From Tolypeutes matacus (Eukaryota > Chordata > Mammalia > Cingulata > Chlamyphoridae): a stretch of 64,000 nucleotides of DNA. Both the position numbers and the translations under genes were made by a program. The notes under the pieces were generated by a model. The model did not search any database, was not told the origin of the DNA, and worked only from the letters and a program-made list of their open reading frames with translations. The stretch lies in assembly GCA_026826555.1 (NCBI GenBank), contig JAKSZT010054304.1, positions 30,560,341-30,624,340 on the forward strand. Direction: 5' to 3'. Below are positions 44,342 to 56,985 of this stretch, in pieces; positions within the stretch are counted from its first letter, which is position 1; each line of letters opens with the position of its first letter.

Positions 44342-47008
44342 AAGTTCTAGGAAGATGTCATTATAGTAAGTCAGCCAAGGAGCAGACCTCTTGCAAATCA
44401 GGGGAGAAAGCCTAGAAGGATCTGCAGGCCAGGAGAGTGTCACACACATCGGCCAGGACCAGTGGGGATAGACAAAGAGACCAAAAGGAAAACTGTGAGC
44501 TACTTGCCCCTGTGGCTGGGAATGGAACCCATCCTCCATCCTCAAGGCAAACAGTCTCTGGGAAACCTGCACCTGACCATGGGCAACTGAGAGAGGAATG
44601 GGCATATTCATCCCTGGGTTGAGGGAGGGGAAGGTGGAGGGTTGAACTTGAACAGCAGGACCCAGTATTGAATGATGAGCTCAGAAAAATCCTGCCAGCG
44701 GAGTTCGAAAGACTCACCTCTGTGGAAAGGTTTACTGAAGATCACCATCTTCTGGCCGGCAGGGAAAATGAAGGAAGACAGGCTTGTCTATCATTCCTAC
44801 CCCTAGGCCCCAGTGGATCTGGTCTGTGCCACTTTAGTGGGTCCCTGTCCCTGTTTTGATAACATAAACAGGGAAATCTTAAAGTTTTAGAAAAAAATGA
44901 ACCAAAAGTCAAAGAAGAGCTGTGAAACAAAACCACTAGTCAAGAAAGAGAAATTGACCAACAGAGTAAAATTACCAGCATAATCAGATGCCTAGATATC
45001 AGCAAAAAATTACATGCCATACTAAGAAACAGAAAAATATGGCCCAGACAAAGAAACAGACCAAGAATAATGCATGTACAGCAATAAAATTGATTGTGAA
45101 TGGCCTAAACTCCCCAATCAAAAGATATAGGTTGAGAGCATGGATAAAAAAACACAAGAGACTCACCTTAGAACAAAGGATTCAAATAAGAGAGTGAAAG
45201 GCTGGAAAATGATATTTCATGCAAACAGAAACTAAAAAAGAGCAGGGGTAGCTATACTATTATCAGATAAAACAGACTGTGGATGCAAAAAAAAAAAAAG
45301 GTATAAGAGATACAGAAGGTCATTATATATTAATAAATGGGACAATCCACCAGGAAGGAGTAACAGTCATAAATATCTATGCACCTAACCAGTATGCCCC
45401 AAAATACATAAGCAAACTCTGGCAAAGTTGAAAGGAGGAATAGATGTCTCTAAAATAATAGCTGGAAACTTCAACATGCCACTCATATCAATAGATAGAG
45501 CAACTAGACAGAAGATCAGCAAAGAAACAGAAAACTTGAACAATATGATAAATGAGCTAGACCTAACAGACATATACACAGCATTGTACCTCAGATCAGC
45601 ATGTTATACATTCTTTTCAAGTGCTTGTAAGTCTTTCTCCAGGATAGAACACATGTTGGGTCACAAAGCTGCTCTAAATAAATATAAAAAAATTGAAATT
45701 TTACGAAGCACCTTCTCAAAGATAATGGAATGAGCTGGAAATCAATGAAATGTGGACAAAAGGAAAATTTGCAAATGTGTGGAGACTAAACAACACACTC
45801 CTAAACTATCAGTGCATCAAAGAAATTGTAAAAGAAATTAGTAAATATCTCGAGGTGAATAAAAACAAGAACACAACTTATCAACACTTATGGGGTACAT
45901 GAAAGGAGTGCTGAGAGAGAAATTTATAGCCCTAACTGCCTATATTAAAAAAGAAGAAAGGGCCAAAATCAAAGACCAAAGCAAGCAGAAGGAAGAAATA
46001 AAGATTTGAGCAGAAATAAATGAAATGGAAAATAAAACAACAATAGAGAGAATCAACAAAACAAAAAGTTGTTTCTTCAAGAAGATCAACAAAATCAACA
46101 AACCCTTAGCAAAACTGACATAGGAAAAAAAGGAGATGATGCAAATAAGTAAAACCAGAAATAAGAGGAGGACATTACCACTGGCCTGCAGAAATAAAAA
46201 TGTTCATCTGAGTATACTATGAATACTGTAAGCCAACAAAATAGACAATATAGACAAAATTGACAAATTCCAAGAAACACATGAACAACCCACACTGACA
46301 GAAGAAATAGAAGACCTCAACAAACCAATCACAATTACAGCTAGTGGATAATCTAGGGATTGTATAACATAGTGATTTCTGTGGTTGGTAACGATTGTGG
46401 TGAATAGTACAAATACAGAATGTTCATCTATAACAAGGTGTTAAGAATATGGTGATACTTGGGAAGACTATTGTAACTTATAGACTATAGTTAACAGAAA
46501 AATTGTAATATTTTTGCAGCAAAAGCAAAGATACTATATAAATGCTAAAAGTCAACAAAGGGAGAATGTTAGGGGATATGGGACTCTTCCTTTTGGAGTA
46601 ATGACAACATTCTAAAATGGACTGAAGTGATGACAGCACAACTCTGTGATGAAAGTGGGATCCACTAAGTGTACACTTTGGATGGACTGTACAAGGCAGG
46701 AGACTGTATAATAGTGAGCCCCATGGACTGTGGTAACAGTACATATATGAGTCTGTTCTCTTGGGAATCATAACAAATATACAAGTACTAATACACAGTG
46801 ATAATTATAGGATGGTTTGTAGGAAAAATACACCAAATGTAAGTTATGGACTATAAATAGTAGTAATATTATGACAATGTTCTTTCATCATTTGTAGCAA
46901 ATGTGTCACAACAATGTAAGGTGTTGGTGGGGGGCAATGTATGGGAATCCTGTATGGTATGCATGATTGGTTTGTGAGATCACAAATTCTCCAATAAACA
47001 CAAACAAA
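44342..47008 (+). mobile_element. L1 with internal deletions, inserted in MER5A
   Basis: Flanked by aaacatgttagg (44330-44341) and aaacaggttagg (47009-47020), 11 of 12 identical, and ending in an A-rich tail ('caataaacacaaacaaaaa'). It keeps a 5'UTR (about 44342-44980), a stub of ORF1 ('MAQTKKQTKN'), the ORF2 endonuclease and linker (to about 46340), and the 3'UTR (46341-47008). Most of ORF1 and all of the polymerase and C-terminus are missing. The element must have lost them before or after insertion by deletion. Confidence 0.8.
45073..46340 (+). pseudogene. L1 ORF2 endonuclease and linker remnant
   Basis: Pieces: 'IKLIVNGLNSPIKRYRLRAWIKKHK' straight after the ORF1 stub, then 'CTYATK'-type loss. 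The frame at 45428-45733 has 'IAGNFNMPLISIDRATRQK', 'LNNMINELDLTDIYTALYL', 'TFFSSACKSFSRIEHMLGHK'. The segment continues to 'acatgaacaacccacactga' (the ETHEQPTLT site) near 46280. It then passes directly into 3'UTR text. Endonuclease catalytic order is recognisable, but no frame is intact. Confidence 0.75.
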
Positions 47009-47151
47009 AAACAGGTTAGGTCCCAACCTCAAAGTTTCTGGTTCAATAGGTCTGGAGTGAGGCCTGAAAAGTGAGTGAGGCTTGTATTTTGGACAAGCCT
47101 ACATGTGATGCTAAAGCTGCTGGTTCAGAGACTACATTTTGAGAACCACTC

Positions 47152-48085
47152 CATTAGAGGAAGATAGATATTTCTCTTTCCCTTTGTTCTTCCTGCTGGC
47201 AATAAAGTGGATGTTACTGCTAAATCACAAGCAGCTCCCTTGTCACATAGAGTGACAGTCACATGCTGAGGATTACAGAGCAATAAGAGAGAAAGCATAA
47301 GGATCTCTGATGATTGTGGAACTGTTCTACCATCTCTGCACTCCCTGAATTTAGGTAAGAGAAATACATTTCTGTTTTTTAAATCACTTATTGTAGTCTC
47401 TCTTTTGCAGTCAAACTTACATTGAGAGCATGGACATATTTCATGTAAATACATGTAAATCTAATATATTATTTCAAATTGTTGCATAATATACTTTTTT
47501 ATTTATGAAATGGATTTATTTTTAAATGTGCTATTCCTGTATTTATAGTGGTTTCTAGTATTTCCGTAACTATCACAATCACTGTCTAGTCAAATTACCT
47601 GAGGAAATTAATTTCTCCATTGTTTGGTCTACATACTTCATTTAGTTATCAAACCAAAATATATTGAGCAACAATTATATGCAAGGCAATCCTGAGAAAT
47701 GAAGGCATACTTGAGAACAATGTAGATATTAACTTTACCTTTTAAAGATTAAGTCAGGTAATCTACATAAAGCACTTCTCAAAGCACCTAGAGCATACTA
47801 CGTATTCAAAGTCAATGTTAGCTAATACAATAGTAGTACTATTTTTGTAGCTTTTGCATTTATTAGCATTAGTTTTAATTTATTTTATCATACATGAGAT
47901 TAAATATATTTTAATGTGTATATGGGTCTTTGCTGGGGTTTTTTTTTTTTGTATCTTTTCCAGTTTCTCTATTTTTATGTATTTTGATGATTTTTATTCT
48001 TTGCAGAACTTGTTTATGTTAAATATCTTGATCATTTGTTAATTGTGTGTTTAGGAAATACATTTTCTTTTGTCATTTTGCCTTT
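47152..48085. other. Unassigned interval with a MIR tail at 47755-47825
   Basis: 'acataaagcacttctcaaag', 'cacctagagcatactacg' and 'caatgttagctaata' at 47766-47827 follow a plus-strand MIR 3' end. The rest is AT-rich, and no gene was recognised. Confidence 0.45.
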
Positions 48086-48096
48086 AAGATTAAATG

Positions 48097-50914
48097 TGAA
48101 GACACTATAAGAAAAGAAAATTACAGATCAATACCTCTAATGAATATAGATGCAGAAATTCTTAACAAAATGCTTGCAAATCAAATCCAACAGCATATCA
48201 AAAGACTTATACATCTTAATCAAGTGGGATTAATTCCTGGTATGCAAGGCTGGTTCAACATAAGAAAATCAATCAACGTAATACACCGCATTAACAAACT
48301 GAAGGAAAAAAGCCACATGGTCATATCAATCAGTGAAAAAAAGGCATTCAACAAAATCCAGCATCATTTCTTGATAAAAACACTTCAAAAGATAGAAATA
48401 GAAACTATTCCTCAATATGAAAAAAGGCATATATGAAACACCCACAGCCAACATCAAACTCAATGGGGAAATGTTGAAAGTTTTCCCTTTAGGATTCGGA
48501 ACAAGACAAGGATGTCTACTGTCACCATTGTTACTCAACATTGTGCTAGGTGTTCTAGCTAGAGCAATTAGATAAGAAAAAAAAAAATTAAAGGCTTCAA
48601 TACAGGAAAAGTGGAAGTAAAATGCTCACCATTGTGGATCACATGATCCTATATTTAGAAAAGTCTGAAGTGTCTACAACAAAGCTACTTGAACTAATAA
48701 ATGAATTCAGCAAAGTGGACGAATACAAGATCAACATGCAAAAATCAGTAATGTTTTTTGTACACTAGTATTGAACAATCTGAGGAAGAAATCAAGGAAA
48801 AAGTTCCATTTGCAATAGTAACAAAATGTCTCAAATACCTAGGAATCAATTTAACCAAAGAAGTACAGGACCAATATGCAGAAAACTACAAAACAATACT
48901 AAAAGAAATCAATGAAGGCCTAAACAAATGGTAAGACATTCCATGTTCATGGATTGGAAGACTAAATATCGTGAAGATGTCAATTCTACCCAAACTGATT
49001 TATAGATTGAATGCAATACCATTCAAAATTCCAACAGCTTACTTTACAGAAATAGAAAAGGCAATTACCAAATTCATTTGGAAGGAAAAGTGCACCTGAA
49101 TAGCCAAAAATAAATAAATAAATAAAAGCAACATGGGAGGAATTTCACTGCCTGAACTTGAAACAAATTACAAAGGTACAGTGGTCAAAACAGCATGGTA
49201 GTGGCATAAAGATAGACACATAGAGACATCAATCCATGGAATAGACTTGAGAATCCAGAAATAAACTCTCACCTCTATGGTCAACTGATTTTTGACAAGC
49301 CTACCAAGTTCATGTTAATGGACAAAACAGTCTCTTCTACAAATGGTGCTGGGAGAACTGGCTATCTATAACAAAAAGAATGAAAGAGGACCCCTATCTC
49401 ACCCTTTATACAGAAATCAACTCAAGATGAATCAAAGACCTAAATTAAAAAAAAAAAAAAAAAAACCCAGGATCATAAAACTACCAGAAGAAAATGTAGG
49501 AAAACATCTTAAAGACTTTGTGGTAGATGGTGGTTTCTTGGACCTTACACCCAAAGCACGCACAACAAAAAGCAAAGTAGATAAATGGGACCTCTTCAAA
49601 ATTAAACACTTTTGCACCTCAAAGGAAGGACTTTGTCAAAAGTGTGAAAAGGCAGCTGACTTACTGGTAGAAAATATTTGGAAATCACATGTCCGATATG
49701 GGTTTAATATCCATAATATATAAGGTGATATTACAACTCAACAATAAAATGACAAACGACCCAATTAAAAAATGGGCAGAAGACTTAAATAGACATTTAT
49801 CCAAAGAAGAAATACAAATGGTGAAAAAAAAAAAAACCATGAAGAAATGTTCAACATCACTAATGATTAGGGAAATGCTAATCAAAACTACAATGAGATA
49901 TCATTTCATACCTCTCAGAATGGTCACTATTAAAGACAGAGAACTATACGTGTTGGAGAGGATGTGGAGAGATAGGAATACTTATTCACTGTTGGTGGGA
50001 ATGGTTCAGCCACTGTGGAGGAATATTTGGCAGTTCCTAAAGAAGTTGAATATAGACTTGCCATGTGACTCTGCAATACCACTGCTGGGTTTATACCCAG
50101 AAGAACAGAGAGCAGTGACACAAATAGACATCTGCACACCCATGTTTATAGTGGCATTATTCACGATTGTCAAAAGTTGTAAACAACCCAGGTGTCCATC
50201 AACCAATGAATGGATAAACAAACTGAAGTTTATTCACATGATGGAATATTATGCAACTCTAAGAAGAAATGAAGTTGTAAAGCATATAACAAGATGGGTG
50301 AACATGGAGGACATTATGTTGTGCGAAGCAAGCCAGATACAAAAGGACAAATACTGTATGATTGTGTTACTATGGACTAAATATTTTGTGTAATATGTTG
50401 TATGGTTCCATTTATATAAAATATAAATATAAATCAATTTATAAAGATGAAATTTGATTAGTGGTTATGTAGAGCTAGGGAAGGCATGCTAAGTTGTGTA
50501 GAGTTTTCCTTTTGAAGTAATGAAATAATTCTAAATTTTTTTGTGATGATGAATTCACAACATTGTGATTATACTAAAAGCCATTCATTATACACTTTAG
50601 ATAGATTGTATGATATGTGAATATACCTCAATAAAACTGCTTAATAAATAAAAACATAATTGTGCAAGAATAGCCAGAAATAGCAGCTATGTACAGCAGG
50701 GGAAGCATAGAGAGATTGAGAAGTGAAGAATTTTCTTGTTTATCTGTTTTTGGTGTATTATCATTACTATTATTGAAATAATGAAAATGCTCTAATAATG
50801 ATTGAAGTGATGAGTGCACAACTATGTGATTATACCAAACACCATTGATTGTACACTTTGGATGAATTGTATGCTTTATTAGTATGTATCAATAAAATTC
50901 ATTTGTAAAAAAAA
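48097..50914 (+). mobile_element. 5'-truncated L1 with tandem 3' ends, plus strand
   Basis: Bounded by the perfect 11-bp direct repeat aagattaaatg at 48086-48096 and 50915-50925, with an A-run before the right copy. It holds ORF2 from just before the polymerase core to its C-terminus (to about 50395), a first 3'UTR end (about 50400-50645, with AATAAA) and then a second, homologous 3' end (50663-50914, with its own AATAAA and A tail). One target duplication encloses both, so they were inserted together. Confidence 0.85.
48106..50393 (+). pseudogene. L1 ORF2 polymerase core to C-terminus, broken
   Basis: The first frame (48047-48436) has '[25 protein letters not shown]', '[19 protein letters not shown]', 'KKAFNKIQ' (the catalytic aspartate of 'KAFDKIQ' is replaced by N). 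Near 48632 the FADD site reads as VDHMILY, so the second aspartate is also lost. A later frame (49689-50393, 234 codons) covers the C-terminus with 'VQPLWRNIWQFLKKLNIDLP' and 'PRCPSTNEWINK'. Its cysteine motif is degraded ('VLERMWRDRNTYSLLVG'). Confidence 0.85.
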
Positions 50915-50925
50915 AAGATTAAATG

Positions 50926-51932
50926 CAGAATTTTTGTCCTATTAAAATGTTCATTTTTAAAAATTTTAACTTTCAGTATCTCCTTCATCAAACTTCATTG
51001 ATATCATGCTTAAATAATATTCCCTGCCACAACATTTAAAACTGTGTACTTATATTTCTTTTAGTATTTTTATGGCTTCCTTTTTTTAATCATTTAAATA
51101 TTTGGAAGTATGTTTAAATTAGGAATTTACTAGCTTCTATTTTTAATAAATAAATTATAATAAATTTTTAATAAATACCCAACACCATTTATTGGGTAAT
51201 CTTTCCCTTTTGGACTATTTGAAAGATGATTTCAGAAAGGTTATGGGACCCAGATTGTGTTGGGCCTTGCAAACTGTTTTAAGACTTTCTATCCACTCAG
51301 TACAATATAGTGCTACTGCAAGGTTTTAAGGAGAAGAGTGGCATACATACTATTAAAAATATTTTTACATGGATTGCTCTCTAGAAAGTAGACTCTAAGC
51401 AGGAAAAGATGGGAAAAGACAGACTTGCTAGGGCCTGTAATCTAAGAGTTGTTTGGACATGAGTGTTGGGGGTAGAAGTGGTAAGAAGGGGCTGGGCTTT
51501 GCCAAATGAGAAGGAGTTTTGAACACCTTAAATTTGTGTGGTGTATGTTGAATTCCATACAGAGGTATAGAAATATAAACTCTTGATTGGAGATAAACAG
51601 TTTTACTATGAGAAAAACTGTTTTTTAATTCAGTCTGTCTTTATCAATAGTAAGCCAATAAGAATCTACTCAGGAATGGAACTTAGGTAAGCCTGAGGCC
51701 CAGTCCTGTTGAGGATGTGTCAGAAATGGAACTTTAGTTCATTCCGAGAGGATTCTTAAAATTCCTTTCTGTACTTTATCTAATGAGATTTTATTGATGT
51801 GAGTGTGTTGTGTTTATGAACAGTGCAGCTTCAGAATATAATTATTGAGGAGAACACATCTTACTAAGATTTAAATCTGCAACTGCTGAGTACATAAAAA
51901 CATACTGAATGGTATTCTCCAGAGTTGATATT
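50926..51932. other. Unassigned interval with possible L1 and L2 relics
   Basis: 'cccaacaccatttattggg' at about 51178 is an antisense L1 ORF2 relic. 'gttgggccttgcaaactg' to 'ggcatacatac' (about 51255-51500) resembles antisense L2. Neither has clear ends. The rest is unassigned. Confidence 0.4.
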
Positions 51933-51943
51933 TAAAATATTTA

Positions 51944-52142
51944 GGGAAGCGGCTGTGGCTCAATCAGTAGGGCTCCCGTTTACCATATGGGAGGCCCCGG
52001 GTTCAGTTCCCGGGACCTCCTGGTGAAGGCAACCCGCCCGCATGGGATGGTTAGCTGACCCAGCGAGCACAAGCAGCAAGGGGGGGATAAATGAATAAAT
52101 AAATAAAATCTTTAAAAAAATAAATAAATAAATAAAATAAAA
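51944..52142 (+). repeat. Complete tRNA-derived SINE (DAS-type) with 11-bp target duplication
   Basis: The best SINE copy in the window. It starts gggaagcggctgtggctcaa, with an A box (tggctcaatcagtaggg) and a strong B box (gggttcagttcc). A GC-rich body follows ('aacccgcccgcatgggatgg'), then (AAATA)n. Flanked by taaaatattta at 51933-51943 and 52143-52153. The intact promoter boxes and perfect duplication point to a recent insertion. This copy is the main evidence for a xenarthran source. Confidence 0.9.
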
Positions 52143-52153
52143 TAAAATATTTA

Positions 52154-53563
52154 ACACCACTTTGGCTCCAACATTGAGGTCAGAGATTGATCTCATATTC
52201 CTGGATGAATATCAGTCATTACAACCCAGTGAATTACAGTCACTGAGATCACAGAGTAAGGATGGGTGATACTTGAAGGAACAACATACCAATGACCAAT
52301 CCTGAGTTGTGCTAACCTTGTTAACTAGGCTTGGCATGGTTGTATGAGCTCTTCTTTTGATTAAGTGGACCTTAAGCCACATCAAAGAGGCAATCTGTCT
52401 TGTTCACAACTATATAGCAGTGCTCAGTGAAGTTTCTAATGTATGATAAATGTTCAATAAATATTTAATGAATGAGTATATATGTATTTTTAATGAACCT
52501 CCTATTACCTAGGAAATGCCAATTTCTGTTCAGTAAGTACCATACTTGTCTTGATATCCTAGAACTTCCATTAAAAATTCTATATTTTAGTTATAGATTC
52601 TATCAGATACAATATTTGCAAAAGGGAACTATAATTTTGCTATCTCAAGTTCTATGACTGTATTACCTATCGAATAATTTACTTTTTTGCATATATTATG
52701 AATTTTTAGATCCCATCATTTTTTATTTAATTTTACTTTTTCAACTGGACTCTAGTTTCATGCCAATGTTCTTGAGAGAATTTGTTCTTAAAAGAAATAA
52801 AAGTTATATCTTTATAAATAATTTTAAATGAACAAAATATATTGAACTGCAAATCATTGAGCAATCAGAATTGTAACTCCCACAAAAGAAGAGTGGATCA
52901 TTTCAAAGGAGCAAGTGGATGAGTCCTAAAATATTAGTTTGAACCATATGAAATCATTGATATTCATCCGTTACTGACTTACAGAAATAGAGATTTCATA
53001 TATCTAATGTATTTTTTTTTTCATAGAAGGTTATATCTCACCCTTGTTTCCGTAATAAAATAAATTTTCCTTCATTAGTGTTTCATATATTTCTTGAATT
53101 TGTTATTGTTATGAAAATAGTTTTTTTATCTCTTGGGAGTTATTTTATATATATTTCTCTGAAAAATATATAACCAAAAGATTATTTTTTTAAAAAAGGA
53201 TTTTTCCTGGCAATATATTTGTATTATACAGCTTGAATGATACTAACAGTTGGTTGGTCTATTTTATAACCTTGTAGAAGTCAAAAATTAAATGTGTATA
53301 AAAAAACATTCCCCAAATCAGATCATAATATTTTCCTCAATAATCTTAACTAAGGTCAATAATCAAACACAAGGGCAGTGAAGAGGATCAGAAAACTAAA
53401 ATTGTCCCCCTCTTCCCATTTTGCTTTAGTTACCAATTAGGATCTGTTTTTTTTTTTTTATTTCTCTAAGACTTAAATTTTTGACAAAATACTAGTTCTC
53501 CCCTGTTTAACTGTTAAGCACTTTTTTGGTGAAGAACCATAAGCTGAAGGAAGAGGTCTAGAA
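52154..53563. other. Unassigned interval with an L2/MIR tail near 52400-52480
   Basis: 'aaatgttcaataaatattta' followed by 'atgaatgag' at about 52450 is a degenerate L2 3' end on the plus strand. Otherwise AT-rich and unassigned. Confidence 0.4.
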
Positions 53564-53756
53564 CAGGTATTCTTTACAAGGGGTCCATGAGCTTGAATTG
53601 AATTTCAAAAAAACATTATTCTTGTGGTGACGTATTGGTGAGGGTGTGATACAGTTATTAAATAGTACACAGTATAGCACGGACTTGGTAAGGGGTCCCT
53701 GGTTTTCACCTGACTGGCAAAGGGGTCTGTGGAACAAAAAATGTTAAGAACTCCTG
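53564..53756. mobile_element. Shorter hAT-type MITE, related to the 3883 element
   Basis: 'caggtattctttacaag' at the left and, from the right, caggagttcttaac: the same end type as the 3883-4250 element. It shares 'ggggtccatgagcttgaatt' and 'caaaggggtctgtggaac' with that element in inverted order, so it lies in the opposite orientation. It has an internal deletion. The target duplication is not clear. Confidence 0.65.
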
Positions 53757-54099
53757 CTCCAAATGATATTGTTCAAATTAAGCCGATAACTATCAATTCC
53801 TCCAACTGTAAAGTGGAAACCTAACAAAAACGCTTACTGAAAAATTAAAATTATCCATTCGTGTAACCCATAACGGTGTCAGGTACATGTTAAGCTTGCT
53901 AGAAATCATAGCGTTTCAAATGTATATCATGTTACAATTCATGATAAAAGTTTTAATTGCTGTGCATTGTTCCCTAAATTATCTCAAACATGTAATATTT
54001 TATTACAAAAGCAAATGAAAGTGTATTTTCTTTATAAAATTTCAAATATTATTGTGTAAATATCAGTAGAGCCCACAGATATAATTTCTGCTGTCATTA

Positions 54100-55330
54100 G
54101 GTATGTATCATGCAGGTCTTTGCCCATTACATAGTCTTTGCATGATGTACAGGATATTATTATGTTTGTTTGTTGTTTTTGTTTTCTCAAATGTTCAATC
54201 TAATGATCTGCATTTTTCCACCTAATATACAGTGAAAATCTATGTATATCCAATAATATGAAACCATCCACTTTATTTTTTACTGTAGCAAAATTACACC
54301 ATAGTTTACATTGCTCTTCCTCAATTTATGGAGATTTAGATTGATTTCAGGTTTTTCATTATTAGAACATATACTGCAATGAACATCTTTATACAAATAT
54401 TGGGCAAGTGTGCAAGATTCCTCTAGTATATATATCCCTAACAAAATATCTAAGCCGTAATGTGTGCATTCTTCTAATTTTCATAACCACCACAAAATCA
54501 ACCTGCAAAATAGCTGTTACAATTTATTAGCACATCAGTTGCATATGGGATTGCCGCCTTTAATCACATACATCAAATTTTTCACTTCTAATTTTTGCCA
54601 ATTTAATGGGTAAAAATTAGTGCTACTTCAAGGTATTTCGATTGGATTTCCTAATAACTAATAGAATCAAGCATATTTTCATATGTTTAATACTCATCTG
54701 CATTCCTTTTCTGTGAAATGTCTATTTTGATTCTATACTCACTTTTCTTTTGAGAATATTAATATTATTATTATATTCTGAATATTATTTGGCTATTATA
54801 ATATTGCAAATATTTCTCCTTTAGTGCCAATAGACTTCAAACATTTTAAAGTCATCCTCCCCAAGAGGAGGTTAATGACTTTGATATACTCCAATTTATT
54901 ATATTCCCTCTATGGCTTTTGCTTTTCATGTCTTCTTTAAAAATCCTTCCTTTAGAGCAAGGTCAGAGTTTCTTCTGTATTTCCTTTAATTTATTATTCT
55001 TCTTCTAAAATATATTTTATGGTCTATAATATATGTGGAATTATTTTTGGAAAAGGGTGAGGTAGGTATTTAATATATATGCTTTACTAAACAATTTCCA
55101 ACACCATTTATTGAACATTCTTTCCTTTCTGGTTTTAAATATGATATTATTACATAATAAATTCTCATATCTACTTGGGTCTATAAAGAAGTTTTCTTTT
55201 TACCTCAGGTCCTGGTTTCTTTATAGTCCAGCTATAAATTTTCAGATTCAGGAAAGTCCCTGTAATTTTACATAAAGCTTTGTGAGTCCAAATGTGAATT
55301 TCTTTCCAAGCGTGACCAGGTAACCATAAT
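54100..55330 (-). mobile_element. Old L1 (L1M-like) ORF2 C-terminal region, antisense
   Basis: Antisense L1 text: 'cactgtagcaaaattacacc'-type, 'cttttgcttttcatgtcttc', 'aaaaatccttcctttag' and 'ccaacaccatttattgaac'. Strongly decayed, no frame, no ends. It should be among the oldest L1 pieces here. Confidence 0.6.
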
Positions 55331-56594
55331 AGTCGGTCTCTCCCTCTCTTTCTCTCTCATAAAGACACACACACACACCCTGCAACAGAGCCACATAATT
55401 TAAATGAAGGAACAATTCCATCAGAATTACTGCAATAGAACTGTGTTTAGCCCACTAAGTAGGCAGAAATCAGAAAGCATTGGATGTAATGATGAAAGTT
55501 ACCATTTGGTGTTTAAATAGTAAAGTCCTGTTCCACTGGATGTAAGCAAAGGCGTTTTTAATGAGTACAGTTAAACTTTCCTCCAAAGTTTTATAGTTTG
55601 CTCTATAGACATCTGGATCCAGAATGTTATTTCTTTAAAATTACTTGATCATTGCTTCTACTTCTAGCACCACAGGGACAAGTAGGTTTTCTGCTTGAAC
55701 TCTTGATAACTGTAGAAAATTTGAATTAATCATAAATTGTCATGTTCTCACTGCTAAACTTTCAAGGGAGTTTGTTCTACTTGGAGTGTTTGATAATATT
55801 CAAAACAGCATCTGTTACAGTTTTTGCATTGTTTTGCTGCTGTGTTGAGATTGACGTAATGGTTCTTTGTAGCTATGTTGAGGTTTATTGTATTCCTAAT
55901 TGAAAGGCCAACAGCTGGCTCTTTTTGTTACTGTTTCTCTGCAAGCTAATAAAGTATGCCTTGATTTGAAATGCAAAGCTACAATTATAAACTAAAAATT
56001 ATCTATAGCTTAAATGCGTGTATCAGAAGATTTTGAAACAATTAGGGGAGATAGACAATAAATTTTAAATAATCCCTAAACATTAAGCATAGATAATATT
56101 TGTTTAATATTACTCAATGAAAAAGCATCCTTCAGAATTAAAATATTGTATAAGCTACCTTAAATTTTATTATTCACTAGCTTTGTAACCTCAGTGATAT
56201 ATCCTTATCTATTCCTAAAAGGAACTGTATTATGTCATAACAGATTTTCAGGTTTTATGTGTCTAAGGGAAAGGATGCAGAAATGGAACATACATTGTGG
56301 AATTAATAGTTGATGTGTACAATTCTTAAAAGTCTTTGGTTTAAATATATATGAATACTTTCAAATTATATAATGATACTATATCTTACTATGTCATTCT
56401 TTATGTGAATTTTAAAATTTAGACCTGATAATACATATTATAGTTATGTATTATAAGGCACATTTAACAGACATGAAAATGAGATAGTGGACAATAAAAT
56501 GATTTTATCTGTACCCAGTTACAAGATCTTTATATAATAACTTATATAAAAAGTTATTATATAATAACTCTTACAGAAGCCATGTCTTATTGTT
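55331..56594. other. Low-repeat interval, possible conserved noncoding DNA
   Basis: After a short CT/AC-rich tract (55338-55378), about 600 bp (55440-56020) has no repeat features and a mixed composition with E-box and homeodomain-type motifs (see findings). The rest is AT-rich and unassigned. Confidence 0.4.
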
Positions 56595-56795
56595 TAGGGT
56601 TCTTAGTCCAACCATGGAACTCCATCATTTACTGTTACACTTTAAATAAGTTGCTTCATTTCTCTGAGATTTGTCTTTAAAATAAAACCCGATTCATACA
56701 GTTCTTTTTTGTGCAATCAACTGGGTAACATAAGAAAAGTACCCAAAATACTGTCTGACACATAGTAGTAGTTAATCAATATATATGAGTTCCAT
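56595..56795 (+). repeat. MIR SINE, plus strand
   Basis: 'ttactgttacactttaaata', 'gttgcttcatttctctgag', 'atactgtctgacacatagta' and 'gttaatcaata' follow the MIR core and 3' end. Ancient and diverged. Confidence 0.6.
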
Positions 56796-56985
56796 TCTAA
56801 TTTCAACTTGATAGTAGCTACCCCATTGAGCAGACTCTGGAAGTCATGATATGTTATTGTTTACCCATAAATAATCAAAATAATATATGTGTATATTGCA
56901 TGCATATGTGTGTGAGTAAATTTCCAAAATAAAAAATAGAGTATTTATAAGTGCTTTTGCTGATTGCCTATTCTTTAAAAAAAAA

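Larger units (their letters stand above)
44289..47151 (+). mobile_element. MER5A-like hAT element split by an L1
   Basis: Left piece 44289-44341 ('cagtggttttcaaacc', 'tacatcagaagcatcatc') and right piece 47021-47151 ('ctcaaagtttctggttcaat', 'aggtctggagtgaggcctga', 'ttttgagaaccact') join to give a MER5A in order. The inserted sequence is the L1 at 44342-47008 with its target duplication. Confidence 0.8.

Noticed and set aside
51944..52020. Possible tRNA gene
   Set aside because: A and B boxes are present, but there is no proper cloverleaf, and the sequence continues into a SINE body with an A-rich tail and target duplication.
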